A DNA stretch of 64,000 bases, from contig NZ_CP012559.1 in NCBI RefSeq assembly GCF_000831645.3, positions 1,178,001 to 1,242,000 on the forward strand. The letters are read 5' to 3'. The notes beneath the pieces are model-generated. The model did no database searches. It worked only from the letters and a program-made list of their open reading frames with translations, and was not told the DNA's origin. Source of the DNA: Companilactobacillus heilongjiangensis. Lineage in GTDB: Bacteria > Bacillota > Bacilli > Lactobacillales > Lactobacillaceae. A program made the position numbers and the translations under genes. Positions 8,958 through 18,045 of the stretch are shown here, one piece after another (the stretch's first letter is position 1; each line of letters begins with the position of its first letter).

Positions 8958-10205
8958 TTGAGTAAAGCAGATGAAGTTATTCAAACAATTGACGATGGTG
9001 ACTTTTCCCAAGTTGACAGTTTAATTCAAGATTCACTTTTAGAGGACGATGATCAAACACAATTTTCTTTAGCTGAAACATTGATGAGCCGTGGCCTATC
9101 TGTACAAGCTAAGACAATTTATACGCATCTTCTAACCATTTACCCTGATGAAGGTCAAATCCTCTCCAGATTGGCTGAAATTGCCGTTTCTGACGGTGAT
9201 AGTGACCAAGCCTTGGATTATATTTCTCAAATCATGCCAGATTCGCCTGCTTATGCCGAAAATCTCTTGGTGTCCGCAGATATTTATCAATCACAAGGTC
9301 TATATGAGGTAAGTGAACAAAAACTTCTTACTGGTATCCGTGAATACCCCGATGAAGAAGTCTTTAAATTTGCTTTGGCCGAAGTTTATTTCGATGAGAA
9401 TAAATTTGGCAAAGCTTTAACGTATTACGATATGTTGCTCGATATGGGTATCAAGAATTACTCTGGTATTTCAATTGTCTTTAGAAAGGCTAGCTCACTG
9501 GCTGGGGATGGTCAGTATGAAGAAGCTATCAGCGAGTATGAGAAATTGAATGCTTTGGAATTGAACGAAGATGCCCAGTTCCAATTAGGATTCTTGTATA
9601 ACCAAGTTAAAAATTATAATAAGTCAATCAATATTCTAGAAGAACTATTGGATACCAATCGTGATTATCCAACGGCTTATCCAATTTTGGCAGAGGATTA
9701 TTTGAATATTAAGAAGACTTCTGACGCGTTCAAGTATGCTCAACTAGGCTTGAATTTAAATGAGTTGGATGACCGCTTGTATGCAATTGCCTTTGATGCC
9801 GGAACTGCCGAAGATTCAGATGCCGCCATTAAGATTTTGGAAACAGGTATCGAAAAGGTTGAGAATCCATTGCCATTGATTGTTAAACTTAGTGATTATT
9901 ACGTTACTAAGGGTCAATTCAAAGCTAACTTGGATCTTTTAGCCGATCGTGATGTCAGCAACAATCCTAAGTTGACTTGGAATTTGGCAAAATCTCAATT
10001 TGAAACTGATGATGTTAAAGATGCTGAAGATAATATTATTGTGGTCTTAGACGACTTTAAGGATAACCTGGACTACTTGTCTGACTTGATTGAAATCTTG
10101 CGTAGTACGGGTAATAATGACGTTTTGAAGCCAGCTTTGGCACTTTATCTCAAACAAGATCCTGATAATGAGTCAATGCAGAGTTTGTTGGACCAGATTC
10201 AATAG
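8958..10205 (+). CDS. Tetratricopeptide repeat protein (YpiA-like)
   Basis: 415 residues made almost wholly of TPR-like helical hairpins (for example AKTIYTHLLTIYPDEGQILSRLAEIA and ALTYYDMLLDMGIKNYSGISIVF). No signal peptide or membrane segment is seen, so it is a cytosolic scaffold. Position after hup matches YpiA-type TPR proteins of Bacilli, whose role is undefined. The start is TTG at 8958, with TGGAGG 8 bases upstream. Repeat copy 3 begins immediately after its stop. Confidence 0.85.
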   Translation: MSKADEVIQTIDDGDFSQVDSLIQDSLLEDDDQTQFSLAETLMSRGLSVQAKTIYTHLLTIYPDEGQILSRLAEIAVSDGDSDQALDYISQIMPDSPAYAENLLVSADIYQSQGLYEVSEQKLLTGIREYPDEEVFKFALAEVYFDENKFGKALTYYDMLLDMGIKNYSGISIVFRKASSLAGDGQYEEAISEYEKLNALELNEDAQFQLGFLYNQVKNYNKSINILEELLDTNRDYPTAYPILAEDYLNIKKTSDAFKYAQLGLNLNELDDRLYAIAFDAGTAEDSDAAIKILETGIEKVENPLPLIVKLSDYYVTKGQFKANLDLLADRDVSNNPKLTWNLAKSQFETDDVKDAEDNIIVVLDDFKDNLDYLSDLIEILRSTGNNDVLKPALALYLKQDPDNESMQSLLDQIQ

Positions 10206-10206
10206 G

Positions 10207-10388
10207 GCCGTCTCCGGTTTTCAGCGATTTGAACCAGCTATTGGACCGGCTCGAGCCAAAGAGCGGTCTCGACCCTCGATTTTGAGCCGAAGACCGCGTC
10301 TCAAAAGTCGTCCTGTGGAGTAAGAACGGAAAACCACCGTCCTAACTCCACCTTCACAGCAGGTTAAATCGCTGAAAACCTCCGACTA
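10207..10388. repeat. Large palindromic intergenic repeat, copy 3 (forward)
   Basis: The closing stem GGTTTTCAGCGATTT (10216-10230) / AAATCGCTGAAAACC (10366-10380) is a perfect 15 bp and specific to this copy. The core block GGCTCGAGCCAAAGAGCGGT is shared with the others. The second hairpin here is GATTTTGAGCC / GTCTCAAAAGTC, different in sequence from copies 1, 4 and 5 but again self-complementary. The element starts right after the TPR gene stop, and no T-run follows it. Confidence 0.85.
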
Positions 10389-10496
10389 AATGGACTTCTC
10401 AAGTGTATTAATATACAGAATGGTTGAGTAACCAGTCGGCAATTGGCTGAATACGATATGTATGATTGTTAATTAAAAAAATTAAATAATTTAAGA

Positions 10497-10543
10497 AACG
10501 TCACCGAGTCTGGAGTAATGGGCATGGTGACGTTTTCTTTTAT
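10497..10543. terminator. Rho-independent terminator downstream of the TPR gene
   Basis: AACGTCACC / GGTGACGTT with a 26-base loop, followed by TTCTTTT. It probably ends transcription from hup or the TPR gene before the T-box. Confidence 0.75.
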
Positions 10544-10624
10544 TAGAAAGATTAAAATAAGATTAATTAATTTTAATTTAACTATTGTATTCTAAAAAAA
10601 TTCTGCTAGTATTACATACATAAA

Positions 10625-10842
10625 TTGATTTCGCTTTTAACGCAAGTAATAAAACATCTGGGTGTACAGAGAATTGGCGGTTGGTGCGAGCCATGCAGGA
10701 TGTTTTTATGAAATACAAAATCGAGATCACGTATCCCACGTTTCGGGAGTAAAGAGCAAATGGACTAGTCTATCCATTTGAATTTTGGGTGGTACCGCGC
10801 AAATAAGCGTCCCTGCATATTAACTGCAGGGGCGCTTTTTTT
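10625..10842 (+). ncRNA. T-box riboswitch with tyrosine specifier (UAC)
   Basis: Stem I is closed by TTGATTT (10625-10631) and AAATCGA. The AGTA motif is at 10645-10648, the middle stem is AAAACATC / GATGTTTT, and the specifier loop GAAATACA carries TAC at 10714-10716. The T-box sequence GGGTGGTACCGCG is at 10787-10799; its bulge UGGU suits a tRNA with discriminator A, as in tRNA-Tyr. The terminator GCGTCCCTGCA / TGCAGGGGCGC plus T-run is at 10807-10842. Uncharged tRNA-Tyr should allow read-through into the small ORF and the transporter. Confidence 0.93.
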
Positions 10843-10877
10843 ATACTCTTGGGATACGAAGAAGGAGGAAACTAATT

Positions 10878-10991
10878 ATGAAATTTATCGAAAAACTTAG
10901 AATGCAAGCAACTTTTAGTCAAATTTTAAATGAAAACGAAATGAACAGCGCAAAACGGAATTATCTTTATAGACCCTATTGGAGCAAATAA
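10878..10991 (+). CDS. 37-residue small ORF between T-box and transporter
   Basis: The ATG at 10878 follows a near-perfect AAGGAGGAAAC. The peptide is charged, has no membrane segment, and ends YLYRPYWSK, so three of its last nine residues are Tyr and one is Trp. I know no family for it. A hairpin GGGGA / TCTCCCC lies between it and the transporter. The strong translation signal and position suggest a translated leader or a small protein under tyrosine control. It may also be fortuitous. Confidence 0.55.
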   Translation: MKFIEKLRMQATFSQILNENEMNSAKRNYLYRPYWSK

Positions 10992-11060
10992 TAATGATCA
11001 GAGAAAACAAAAATCGGGGAAGTTTATCTCCCCACTAAAGAATAATTAGGGTGAGAAATT

Positions 11061-12482
11061 ATGGAAAAGAAAAATCGTTTAACGTTTTGGGAAAGTTTAA
11101 TTATTATGTTAGTCATGTTCGGCATGTTAGGTACAATGATGATTGCCTGGAAGATGACGCCACAGATTCCAATTTTATTAACATTTACATTATTGCTATT
11201 TTACGGCCGTTTAAGAGGCTTCTCTTGGAATGAATTACAAGATGGTATCTCTGAAGGTATTAAACCAGGTATCATTCCAATGATTATTTTTATCATGATT
11301 GGAGTTCTAGTTTCAGCTTGGTCAATGTCAGGCGTTATCCCCACAATCATGGTTTACGGATTAGAGTTATTGAACGTTAGGTTCTTTCTTTTCACAGTTT
11401 TTGTCAGCTGCTGTTTAGTCGGAGTAATCGTTGGTAGTTCATTTACTACTATCAGTACCTTAGGAATCGTCTTCATGGGAATCGGTCATGTTATGGGTAT
11501 CAATGTTGCCCTAACAGCAGGTTCAATCGTTTCTGGAGCATTGTTTGGAAATAATATGTCACCACTTTCTGGAACAACTAATCTTTCAACGGGTATCGCT
11601 GGTGTTGATAATGTATTTGATCACATTAGAACTATTTCACATACCGCCGTTCCTTCAGCAACAATTACAGCCATTATTTTCTTGGTATTGGGACACAGCA
11701 CAGCTAATCCTGATATGAGTTCTGTACATCATATTATTAACGCCTTAAATGCCAATTTCTTTATTTCACCATTGATGTTAATTCCTATCGCAGTTTTAAT
11801 CTTCTGTGCAATCATGCAAATTCCTGCGATTCCGACGCTTTTAGCCGGTTCAATTACCGCAATCGTCATGCATATTTTTATCGATCATCCCACAGTTAAA
11901 ATCGTTAGTGATCAAATCATGAATGGTTTCCAATTGAATTCACCTGACAAGAAAATCAACGCAATTGTCAGTGGTGGTGGTATCACAAGCATGTTAGGCA
12001 GCATTTCTTTAATTCTAGTTGCATTGACACTTGGTGGCGTTTTGTTAAAGCTCGGTGTCGTTGATAATTTGATCGGTAAATTGAATAGCCAAGTTAATAC
12101 ACCAGGTAAATTAATTTTAACTTCAATGATTAGTGCCATCGGCGTTAACTTCTTAGTCGGTGAGCAATACATTTCAATTATTCTTCCTGGAGCAACATTT
12201 AAGGAAAACTTTGAGAAACAAAATATTCGTCCGGAATACCTTTCACGTGTGCTTGCTAGTGGTGGCGCCGACATCAATGCCTTAGTTCCATGGGGCGTTA
12301 CGGGAATCTTTATTTCTGGAGTTCTTGGAGTTAGCCCAGTAGTCTTTATCTCTTGTGCATTCTACGTTTGGATGAATCCTTTATTGACTGTGATTTTCGC
12401 TTTTGTCTTTGGTAAAAATTACAATAAGGATAAAGCACCCAAGTCAGCCGTTGTTGGTGAAGTTACTGAACAATTAAATTAA
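11061..12482 (+). CDS. yheL: NhaC-superfamily transporter (YheL-like), probable tyrosine uptake
   Basis: 473 residues with about twelve hydrophobic segments and NhaC-family features (SIVSGALFGNNMSPLSGTTN; GVNFLVGEQYISIILPG). NhaC members exchange Na+ with protons or organic anions. Genes of the YheL type under tyrosine T-boxes have been proposed as tyrosine transporters in comparative genomics, and the UAC specifier upstream supports that here. A Na+/H+ antiporter role is the alternative. The ribosome binding site is GGGTGAGAA. Confidence 0.85.
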   Translation: MEKKNRLTFWESLIIMLVMFGMLGTMMIAWKMTPQIPILLTFTLLLFYGRLRGFSWNELQDGISEGIKPGIIPMIIFIMIGVLVSAWSMSGVIPTIMVYGLELLNVRFFLFTVFVSCCLVGVIVGSSFTTISTLGIVFMGIGHVMGINVALTAGSIVSGALFGNNMSPLSGTTNLSTGIAGVDNVFDHIRTISHTAVPSATITAIIFLVLGHSTANPDMSSVHHIINALNANFFISPLMLIPIAVLIFCAIMQIPAIPTLLAGSITAIVMHIFIDHPTVKIVSDQIMNGFQLNSPDKKINAIVSGGGITSMLGSISLILVALTLGGVLLKLGVVDNLIGKLNSQVNTPGKLILTSMISAIGVNFLVGEQYISIILPGATFKENFEKQNIRPEYLSRVLASGGADINALVPWGVTGIFISGVLGVSPVVFISCAFYVWMNPLLTVIFAFVFGKNYNKDKAPKSAVVGEVTEQLN

Positions 12483-12492
12483 CATTTAAAAT

Positions 12493-12532
12493 CTGAGTGA
12501 AACTGTCAAAGCAGTTCATTCAGGTTTTTTTT
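12493..12532 (+). terminator. Terminator after the NhaC-type gene
   Basis: CTGAGTGAAACTG / CAGTTCATTCAG with one bulge, followed by eight T. Confidence 0.85.
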
Positions 12533-12650
12533 ATTGGGCGTGGATTTATGTAAAGAATTTATACAAAAACTTTTCATTATCTAAACATTAAATATACTTT
12601 TTATACACAGTTTCTCTATATGCTTATTTCTATGAATAGGAGGAATTACT

Positions 12651-13928
12651 GTGAAAAATAGTAAGCTTAAAAAAGTTCTATTAATGTTGGGGATAATGGC
12701 GATGGCAGTTGTTTTTGCCGGTTGTGGTAAGAAAACTTCTGCATCAGCTGTTAAACACATTACATATTGGCACGTTAATGCGCAAACTCAAGGGGGAGCT
12801 GCAGTTGACGACTTAGTTAAGAAATTTAATGATACACATAAGAATATTAAGGTAACAGCTAAATATAATCCTGATATGTACAAAGGTTTGATGCAAAATT
12901 TACAATCAGCTCAAGCCTCAGGCAAGGTTCCTGATATTACTCAAGTAGGTTGGGCTTATGACAATTACTTTGCAAGTAATTTTAAATATATGACACCAAC
13001 TGATGCTGCCAAGAAGTTTGACGGCAACAATAAGTTTATTGACACAAACTTTACTAAGAGAACTCTTTCTTTTGCTAAAGACAGTAAGGGTAAATTAGTT
13101 GGACTACCTTACTCATTGAGCACTCCAGTCTTGTTTATTAATAAAGATATTTTAAGTAAATATGGTATTAAAGAAGATTCCCTAGCAACATGGGAAGGTA
13201 TTAAAGAAGCTTCTAAGAAGATTCACGATCAATCAGGTAAGTATGGTCTTTACATCCAAGAACCAGGCGATACATGGGCTCAACAAGGAATTATGTTAAG
13301 TCATGGTGCCGACATTCAAAAAGGCGGCAAAGCTGCTTTCGCAAGTGATAATGGTGTTGGAGCTTACAAGTATTATCAAGAAATGGTTACTTCAAAATTA
13401 GCTTTACATACTCCTTGGGCTCAAGGAATGGATTCATTCGTTAAGGGTGATGTAGCGATGGCATTTACAACGATTGCTCAAACATCACACATCAAGAAGA
13501 GTGCTAGTTTCAACGCGTCTGCAATTGAAGCACCACATTTCGAAGGTCACAAAACAGTTGTACCAGTAGGTGGTTCAATGTTAGCTATCACTGCACAAGA
13601 TTCAGAACAACAAAAAGCTGCATGGGAATTTGAAAAGTGGATGTATAAAGCTGACGCCGCTGTTACTTGGAGCAAGGGAACCGGTTATTTACCTCCAACT
13701 AAGGTTGCTCTAGAATCATCAGCATTCAAAGATTACGTTAAAGAGAACCCAATGCTAGACCCAGCTGTTAAAACATTGGACAATGCCGTTCCATGGACTT
13801 CATTCCCTAAAAAAGGTTTACAAGCTGAACAAGCTATGATCGATGCACGAGATAAAATTTTATCTGGAAGCGATGTCAAGTCTACCTTGGGAACAGCACA
13901 GGATAAAATCAATGCGGAACAAAAATAA
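12651..13928 (+). CDS. ABC transporter substrate-binding lipoprotein (UgpB/sugar type)
   Basis: 425 residues, extracellular solute-binding protein family 1. The signal peptide ends in a lipobox with acceptor Cys25 (VVFAGCGKK). KHITYWHVNAQTQGG at the mature N-terminus and an LPYSLSTPVLFINKD segment are typical of UgpB/MalE-like proteins. The substrate cannot be read from sequence: sugars, oligosaccharides or glycerophospho-compounds are possible. The start is GTG at 12651 behind AGGAGG. It is the first gene of a five-gene operon to 17541. A weak TTTTCA/TATACT pair lies at 12571-12598. Confidence 0.9.
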   Translation: MKNSKLKKVLLMLGIMAMAVVFAGCGKKTSASAVKHITYWHVNAQTQGGAAVDDLVKKFNDTHKNIKVTAKYNPDMYKGLMQNLQSAQASGKVPDITQVGWAYDNYFASNFKYMTPTDAAKKFDGNNKFIDTNFTKRTLSFAKDSKGKLVGLPYSLSTPVLFINKDILSKYGIKEDSLATWEGIKEASKKIHDQSGKYGLYIQEPGDTWAQQGIMLSHGADIQKGGKAAFASDNGVGAYKYYQEMVTSKLALHTPWAQGMDSFVKGDVAMAFTTIAQTSHIKKSASFNASAIEAPHFEGHKTVVPVGGSMLAITAQDSEQQKAAWEFEKWMYKADAAVTWSKGTGYLPPTKVALESSAFKDYVKENPMLDPAVKTLDNAVPWTSFPKKGLQAEQAMIDARDKILSGSDVKSTLGTAQDKINAEQK

Positions 13929-14796
13929 TAAATTTTTACCTTTTTTGTATCTTTTACCAACAGCTATTTTATTAATAGTTTTTCTAGTTGTGCCAATTCT
14001 CTATACGTTCTATCTTAGTTTCTTTGATTGGAATCTGATTGCGCCTACAAAAGAGTTTGTTGGGATGAGAAACTACCTAGAAGTATTTACTGATCCAGTT
14101 AATCAAAAAGTTATCTTGAATACGCTGATATATATCGTATTCTTAGTGGTTTTGAATTTTGTATTTCCATATTTCATCTCACTGATCGTCAAGTTCTTTA
14201 TTAGCAAGATGCAGGGAGTATACAAGGTCTTATTCTTTATACCCAGTTTATTCTCGTTAGTAGTTGGAGCGATGGTATTTACTTGGATTTTGAATCCAGT
14301 ATCAGGTCCAGTTGCTTACATCTTGAAGAATTTTGGGATTGCTATGCCAAATTGGTCAAATTCAGGTATCTTGGCGATTACGGTGATTTGTTTTATTACT
14401 AATTGGAAAGTCTTTGGATACAATTTCATTCTATTATTGACTGGTCTGGGATCAATTCCCAAAAATATCATTGACGCAGCCAAAGTAGATGGAATTCCGA
14501 AATGGCGTTTGATCTGGAATGTGATTCTACCAATGAATCGCGGAATTGGAATTTACGTTTTGATTTTGACAATTGTTCAAGGATTGCAGTATGTCTTCAC
14601 GCCAATCAACGTCATTACTACAGGTGGTCCGTACTATGGATCATCAAACATGATTTATCAAACATATTTAAATGCTTTTGTCTTGTATAAAACAGGAACT
14701 TCATCAGCTTTAGCAATTGTGACTTTTGTGATTTTTTTGATATTGCTGTTTATTGAAATCCGTTTTGTAGAGAGGAAGGCTAAAAATTATGCTTAA
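13912..14796 (+). CDS. ABC transporter permease, UgpA/MalF type
   Basis: 294 residues with six membrane helices and the EAA-loop sequence IDAAKVDGIPKWRLIWNVILP near the C-terminal third. The ATG at 13912 overlaps the lipoprotein gene by 17 bases. It pairs with the next permease to form the channel. Confidence 0.92.
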   Translation: MRNKNNKFLPFLYLLPTAILLIVFLVVPILYTFYLSFFDWNLIAPTKEFVGMRNYLEVFTDPVNQKVILNTLIYIVFLVVLNFVFPYFISLIVKFFISKMQGVYKVLFFIPSLFSLVVGAMVFTWILNPVSGPVAYILKNFGIAMPNWSNSGILAITVICFITNWKVFGYNFILLLTGLGSIPKNIIDAAKVDGIPKWRLIWNVILPMNRGIGIYVLILTIVQGLQYVFTPINVITTGGPYYGSSNMIYQTYLNAFVLYKTGTSSALAIVTFVIFLILLFIEIRFVERKAKNYA

Positions 14797-15607
14797 AAAG
14801 AAACTAAATTTATGGCATTTACTCCTGCTAGTGATCATTTTGGGTTCAATTTTCCCAATTCTCTTCATGGTTTCTAATTCTTTCAAAACATTACGTGATT
14901 CGTATGGGACTATGTTGAATTTGATTCCGTTGCGACCCACATTTGAGAATTATTTATTGCTGAACAAGCAAGTCAATTTACTAGGCTTAACTTGGAATAC
15001 CTTTCTGATGGCAACGATGGTGACGGTGGGGAAATTATTGACTGGATTACTAACAGCGTATGCCTTTAGAAGTTATCAATTCAAAGGGAAAATGCTGATT
15101 TATTTAATCTTTGTCTCAACAATTTTTGTGCCATTCACTATCGTCATGATTCCTAACTATCTAGTTATTTCAAAGTTGAACTTACTCAATAATATTGTCG
15201 GTGTAGCACTGCCACAATTATGTGATGCCACAGGAATTATGATCTTTTTGAAAACGATGGAGAAAATTCCTAACAGTTTGATTGATGCAGCTAAAATTGA
15301 CAATATACCGAATCGCAAGATTTTCTTCAATATTGTTGTACCTATTTTGAAGCCAAGTATTGTCAGTGTTGGTGCGATATTCTTTATCAATTCTTGGAAT
15401 GAATACGTCTGGCCAACTTTGATTCTAAAGGATAAGTCTAGTTTCACTCTGCCACTAGCTTTACAGAATTATATTTCGAGTGAAGGTGGAACTAACTTTC
15501 CATTAGCGATGGCCTTATCGACGATAATGGTGATTTTGCCATTGATCATCTATTTAATTTTCCAAAAATATATTCTCAATAGCATTAGTAATAGTGGTTT
15601 GAAGTAG
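14789..15607 (+). CDS. ABC transporter permease, UgpE/MalG type
   Basis: 272 residues, six membrane helices, and EAA loop IDAAKIDNIPNRKIFFNIVVP. It overlaps the preceding permease by 8 bases; GAGAGGAAGG supplies the ribosome binding site. The C-terminus is the MalG-like ending. Confidence 0.92.
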   Translation: MLKKKLNLWHLLLLVIILGSIFPILFMVSNSFKTLRDSYGTMLNLIPLRPTFENYLLLNKQVNLLGLTWNTFLMATMVTVGKLLTGLLTAYAFRSYQFKGKMLIYLIFVSTIFVPFTIVMIPNYLVISKLNLLNNIVGVALPQLCDATGIMIFLKTMEKIPNSLIDAAKIDNIPNRKIFFNIVVPILKPSIVSVGAIFFINSWNEYVWPTLILKDKSSFTLPLALQNYISSEGGTNFPLAMALSTIMVILPLIIYLIFQKYILNSISNSGLK

Positions 15608-15617
15608 GAGAAATTTT

Positions 15618-16709
15618 ATGAGCGAGAGCAATGCAACAATTGAATTAAAAGGAATTTCTAAAAAGTTTAAAAAGAACACGATTATTGATGGATTAGATTT
15701 GTTCGTCAATGCGGGTGAATTCTTAGTATTATTGGGACCATCTGGTTGTGGTAAGTCGACAACTTTACGTATGATTGCTGGTTTAGAGGAGCAAAGTTCA
15801 GGTGAAGTCTTAATCGATAATTTGAACCGTAACAAAATGAAAGACGATGGCCATACCATTGCGATGGTCTTTCAAGATTATGCTCTCTATCCAAATATGA
15901 CGGTTTATCAAAATTTGGAGTATGCCTTAAAAGTTCATAAGGTCCCAGCAAAAAAACGTTCGGAATTGATAGAGAATGTTTTGGAGACGCTTAATTTAGT
16001 GAAGTACAAAGACCGTTTACCATCCCAATTGTCCGGTGGTCAGAAACAACGTGTTGCTGTCGGTCGAGGGATGGTTAAAAAAAGTAAGATTTTTCTTTTA
16101 GATGAACCTCTGTCCAATATTGACGTGCAGTTACGTGAAAAGGCTCGCGATGAGATTCAAAAGTTGCATATTACTAATCAACAAACAATCGTCTACGTGA
16201 CACATGATCAATTGGAAGCGATGGCTTTAGGAGATCGAATTGCTGTTATGAACCAGGGAATCATTCAGATGATTGACATCCCTGAGAATATTTATAACCA
16301 ACCCACGAATCTTTTTGTCGCTAAATTTATTGGTACGCCGCAAATAAATATCGTTGAAGTTGCATTAGAGAACAATCAATTGGTATTAAACGGTACGCCG
16401 ATTATGCAAACGCAAGAACTCAATTTAGAATCAAGAAACTACTATATTGGCATAAGGCCAGAGAACTTACGGTGTTCCAAAAATAGACAAACCAGTTTGA
16501 GTCTTGAAGTCAAAATTGAAAATATTATTGATTATGGTCGCTTTGTTCAAATGCTATTAGTTATGGAAAATGGACAGCACTTAAAAGCGGTCGTTAATAA
16601 TTGTGAATTTAAAGTTAATGAAAAGATTTTTGTTACATTAGAACAAACAACCAGTCTTCTCTTCGATCCAGCAACTGAGAAAAATTTGTATTGGGGGAAT
16701 CATGAGTAA
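15618..16709 (+). CDS. ABC transporter ATPase, UgpC/MsmK type
   Basis: 363 residues. Walker A is GPSGCGKST, the signature LSGGQKQRVAVGR, Walker B IFLLDEPLSNID and the switch His VTHDQ. A C-terminal OB/TOBE domain (about 235-363, IGIRPEN) is typical of CUT1 importers and is often regulatory. A dedicated ATPase inside the operon suggests the system does not rely on a shared MsmK. Confidence 0.92.
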   Translation: MSESNATIELKGISKKFKKNTIIDGLDLFVNAGEFLVLLGPSGCGKSTTLRMIAGLEEQSSGEVLIDNLNRNKMKDDGHTIAMVFQDYALYPNMTVYQNLEYALKVHKVPAKKRSELIENVLETLNLVKYKDRLPSQLSGGQKQRVAVGRGMVKKSKIFLLDEPLSNIDVQLREKARDEIQKLHITNQQTIVYVTHDQLEAMALGDRIAVMNQGIIQMIDIPENIYNQPTNLFVAKFIGTPQINIVEVALENNQLVLNGTPIMQTQELNLESRNYYIGIRPENLRCSKNRQTSLSLEVKIENIIDYGRFVQMLLVMENGQHLKAVVNNCEFKVNEKIFVTLEQTTSLLFDPATEKNLYWGNHE

Positions 16710-17541
16710 ATATAAGATAGTTCAAATTACAGATACCCATTTGACTCCAATTGGAGCAGATGTTGCTAACAATCAACAGATTGATCCGTGTGAAAAACTA
16801 GATAATATTTTTATTGATATCGTTAAGATGCCGGAAAATCCCGATTTAATTGCCATTACAGGTGATTTGATCCATGAGGGTACAGCGGAGGATTACGATA
16901 AGTTAGCTAAGTTACTTGATTATTATCGAGGTTTGTTAAATATTCCAATTCAAGTTATTTTGGGGAATCACGATCGAACGACAGAGTTTTTTGAAGGTTA
17001 TTTAAAAGAGATACCACGCGAAAAATACTATTATTTGCTAGAGACACCAGATATTAATATTTATTTTCTTGATAGTAAATTTCATAATTATGAGCAAGGT
17101 TATCTTGGGCAAGAGCAGTTGGATTGGTTAGAAAATCATCTGGATAAGGATTCAAAGGATTCAATGATTTTTTTACATCATCCAATTGACGGACCAGCAA
17201 TTCATCATATGCGTTACAGTATTTTGCAAGAAAGCGACCAGTTAATGCAGACAATCAAGGACAGCCCAGTAAAGGCAGTCTTTTCAGGTCACGTTCATTT
17301 TGAGACGTCATTTGTCAAAGATGGAATCATGATGCATTCGACTGATTCGAGTGCTTACCATATTGATTGCGATGATGAACATAAACATTTGATTTACGAT
17401 GCAACATATTATGACATCATTACGATTGACGATGATGGTGAAATTGGTACTGAGACTAGATGTCTCTACGAGGGTCACGATGTTATCAATTATGTGGATG
17501 TTGACGATACAGACTTTGTCGATGAAAGTATTTTTGATTAA
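16702..17541 (+). CDS. Calcineurin-like metallophosphoesterase, GpdQ/CpdA class
   Basis: 279 residues with a complete metallophosphatase metal set: D11 and H13 (ITDTHL), GDL, GNHDR, LHHP and GHVHFE. This is the class III cyclic-nucleotide phosphodiesterase / GpdQ glycerophosphodiesterase group. It overlaps the ATPase gene by 8 bases, so it is part of the importer operon. A phosphodiesterase acting on the imported substrate, such as glycerophosphodiesters, is a reasonable inference but unproven. Confidence 0.85.
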   Translation: MSKYKIVQITDTHLTPIGADVANNQQIDPCEKLDNIFIDIVKMPENPDLIAITGDLIHEGTAEDYDKLAKLLDYYRGLLNIPIQVILGNHDRTTEFFEGYLKEIPREKYYYLLETPDINIYFLDSKFHNYEQGYLGQEQLDWLENHLDKDSKDSMIFLHHPIDGPAIHHMRYSILQESDQLMQTIKDSPVKAVFSGHVHFETSFVKDGIMMHSTDSSAYHIDCDDEHKHLIYDATYYDIITIDDDGEIGTETRCLYEGHDVINYVDVDDTDFVDESIFD

Positions 17542-17568
17542 TTGATATTTAAAATTGGGTACACAAAA

Positions 17569-17606
17569 AGACTAGCAATCCAAACGGATTCCTAGTCTAT
17601 TTTGTT
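17569..17606. terminator. Terminator at the end of the ABC operon
   Basis: AGACTAGCAATCC / GGATTCCTAGTCT around AAAC, followed by ATTTTG. On the minus strand it may serve the small membrane-protein gene. Confidence 0.75.
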
Positions 17607-17640
17607 ATAGTGCTTGAAAGCATGACCATGTTTTGTAAAA

Positions 17641-17784
17641 TTATTTTTTATCCTTACCAGCAACCATGCTGATTAAAAAGACGATTGAATTGAGTAGGAG
17701 CGCAGAGAACGTTAACCAATCAAGGTTACAAATGGCACCAATCCAAATACCGATAAGTGAGATCAAAAGAATTATATCTACCAT
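17641..17784 (-). CDS. Small two-helix membrane protein, possibly frameshifted at its 5' end
   Basis: A minus-strand reading frame gives 47 residues with two hydrophobic helices (IILLISLIGIWIGAI and LLNSIVFLISMVAG) and a KDKK tail. A second minus-strand frame runs from a GTG at 17845 through a basic segment (KRFKKIRVLIF) that would lead straight into helix 1 if one base were added or removed near 17795. The natural protein may therefore be about 65-70 residues, with an indel here. Without the upstream piece the ATG at 17784 has no good ribosome binding site. Function unknown. Apart from this, the 500-base gap 17542-18045 contains only the terminator and the cca promoter region. Confidence 0.5.
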   Translation of the reverse strand: MVDIILLISLIGIWIGAICNLDWLTFSALLLNSIVFLISMVAGKDKK

Positions 17785-18001
17785 ATCTAACGAATATCAG
17801 AACCCTGATTTTTTTGAAGCGCTTTCTTATCTGATATTCTTTCACATCCTTACTGCCTTTATTATATCTGTCTTTACTAAACCATGCACCGTTCTAAAAC
17901 AAATAATTGTTAGTTTTCAACGTTTTGGTCATTTTGTCTTATCAATGTTGATAATTATTGGGAATAATTTAGCATGGTTCTAAGATACCTAATAATTGGT
18001 A

Positions 18002-18007
18002 TATAAT
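18002..18007 (+). promoter_or_regulatory. Likely -10 element upstream of cca
   Basis: Perfect TATAAT 39 bases before the cca start; no convincing -35 box is seen. Confidence 0.4.
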
Positions 18008-18045
18008 GTACAAAGACTTTTATTTTTAAATTGTGAGGTAAACAT

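Noticed and set aside
17666-17983. 105-residue plus-strand frame
   Set aside because: No ribosome binding site, and it is antisense to a more convincing small membrane protein.
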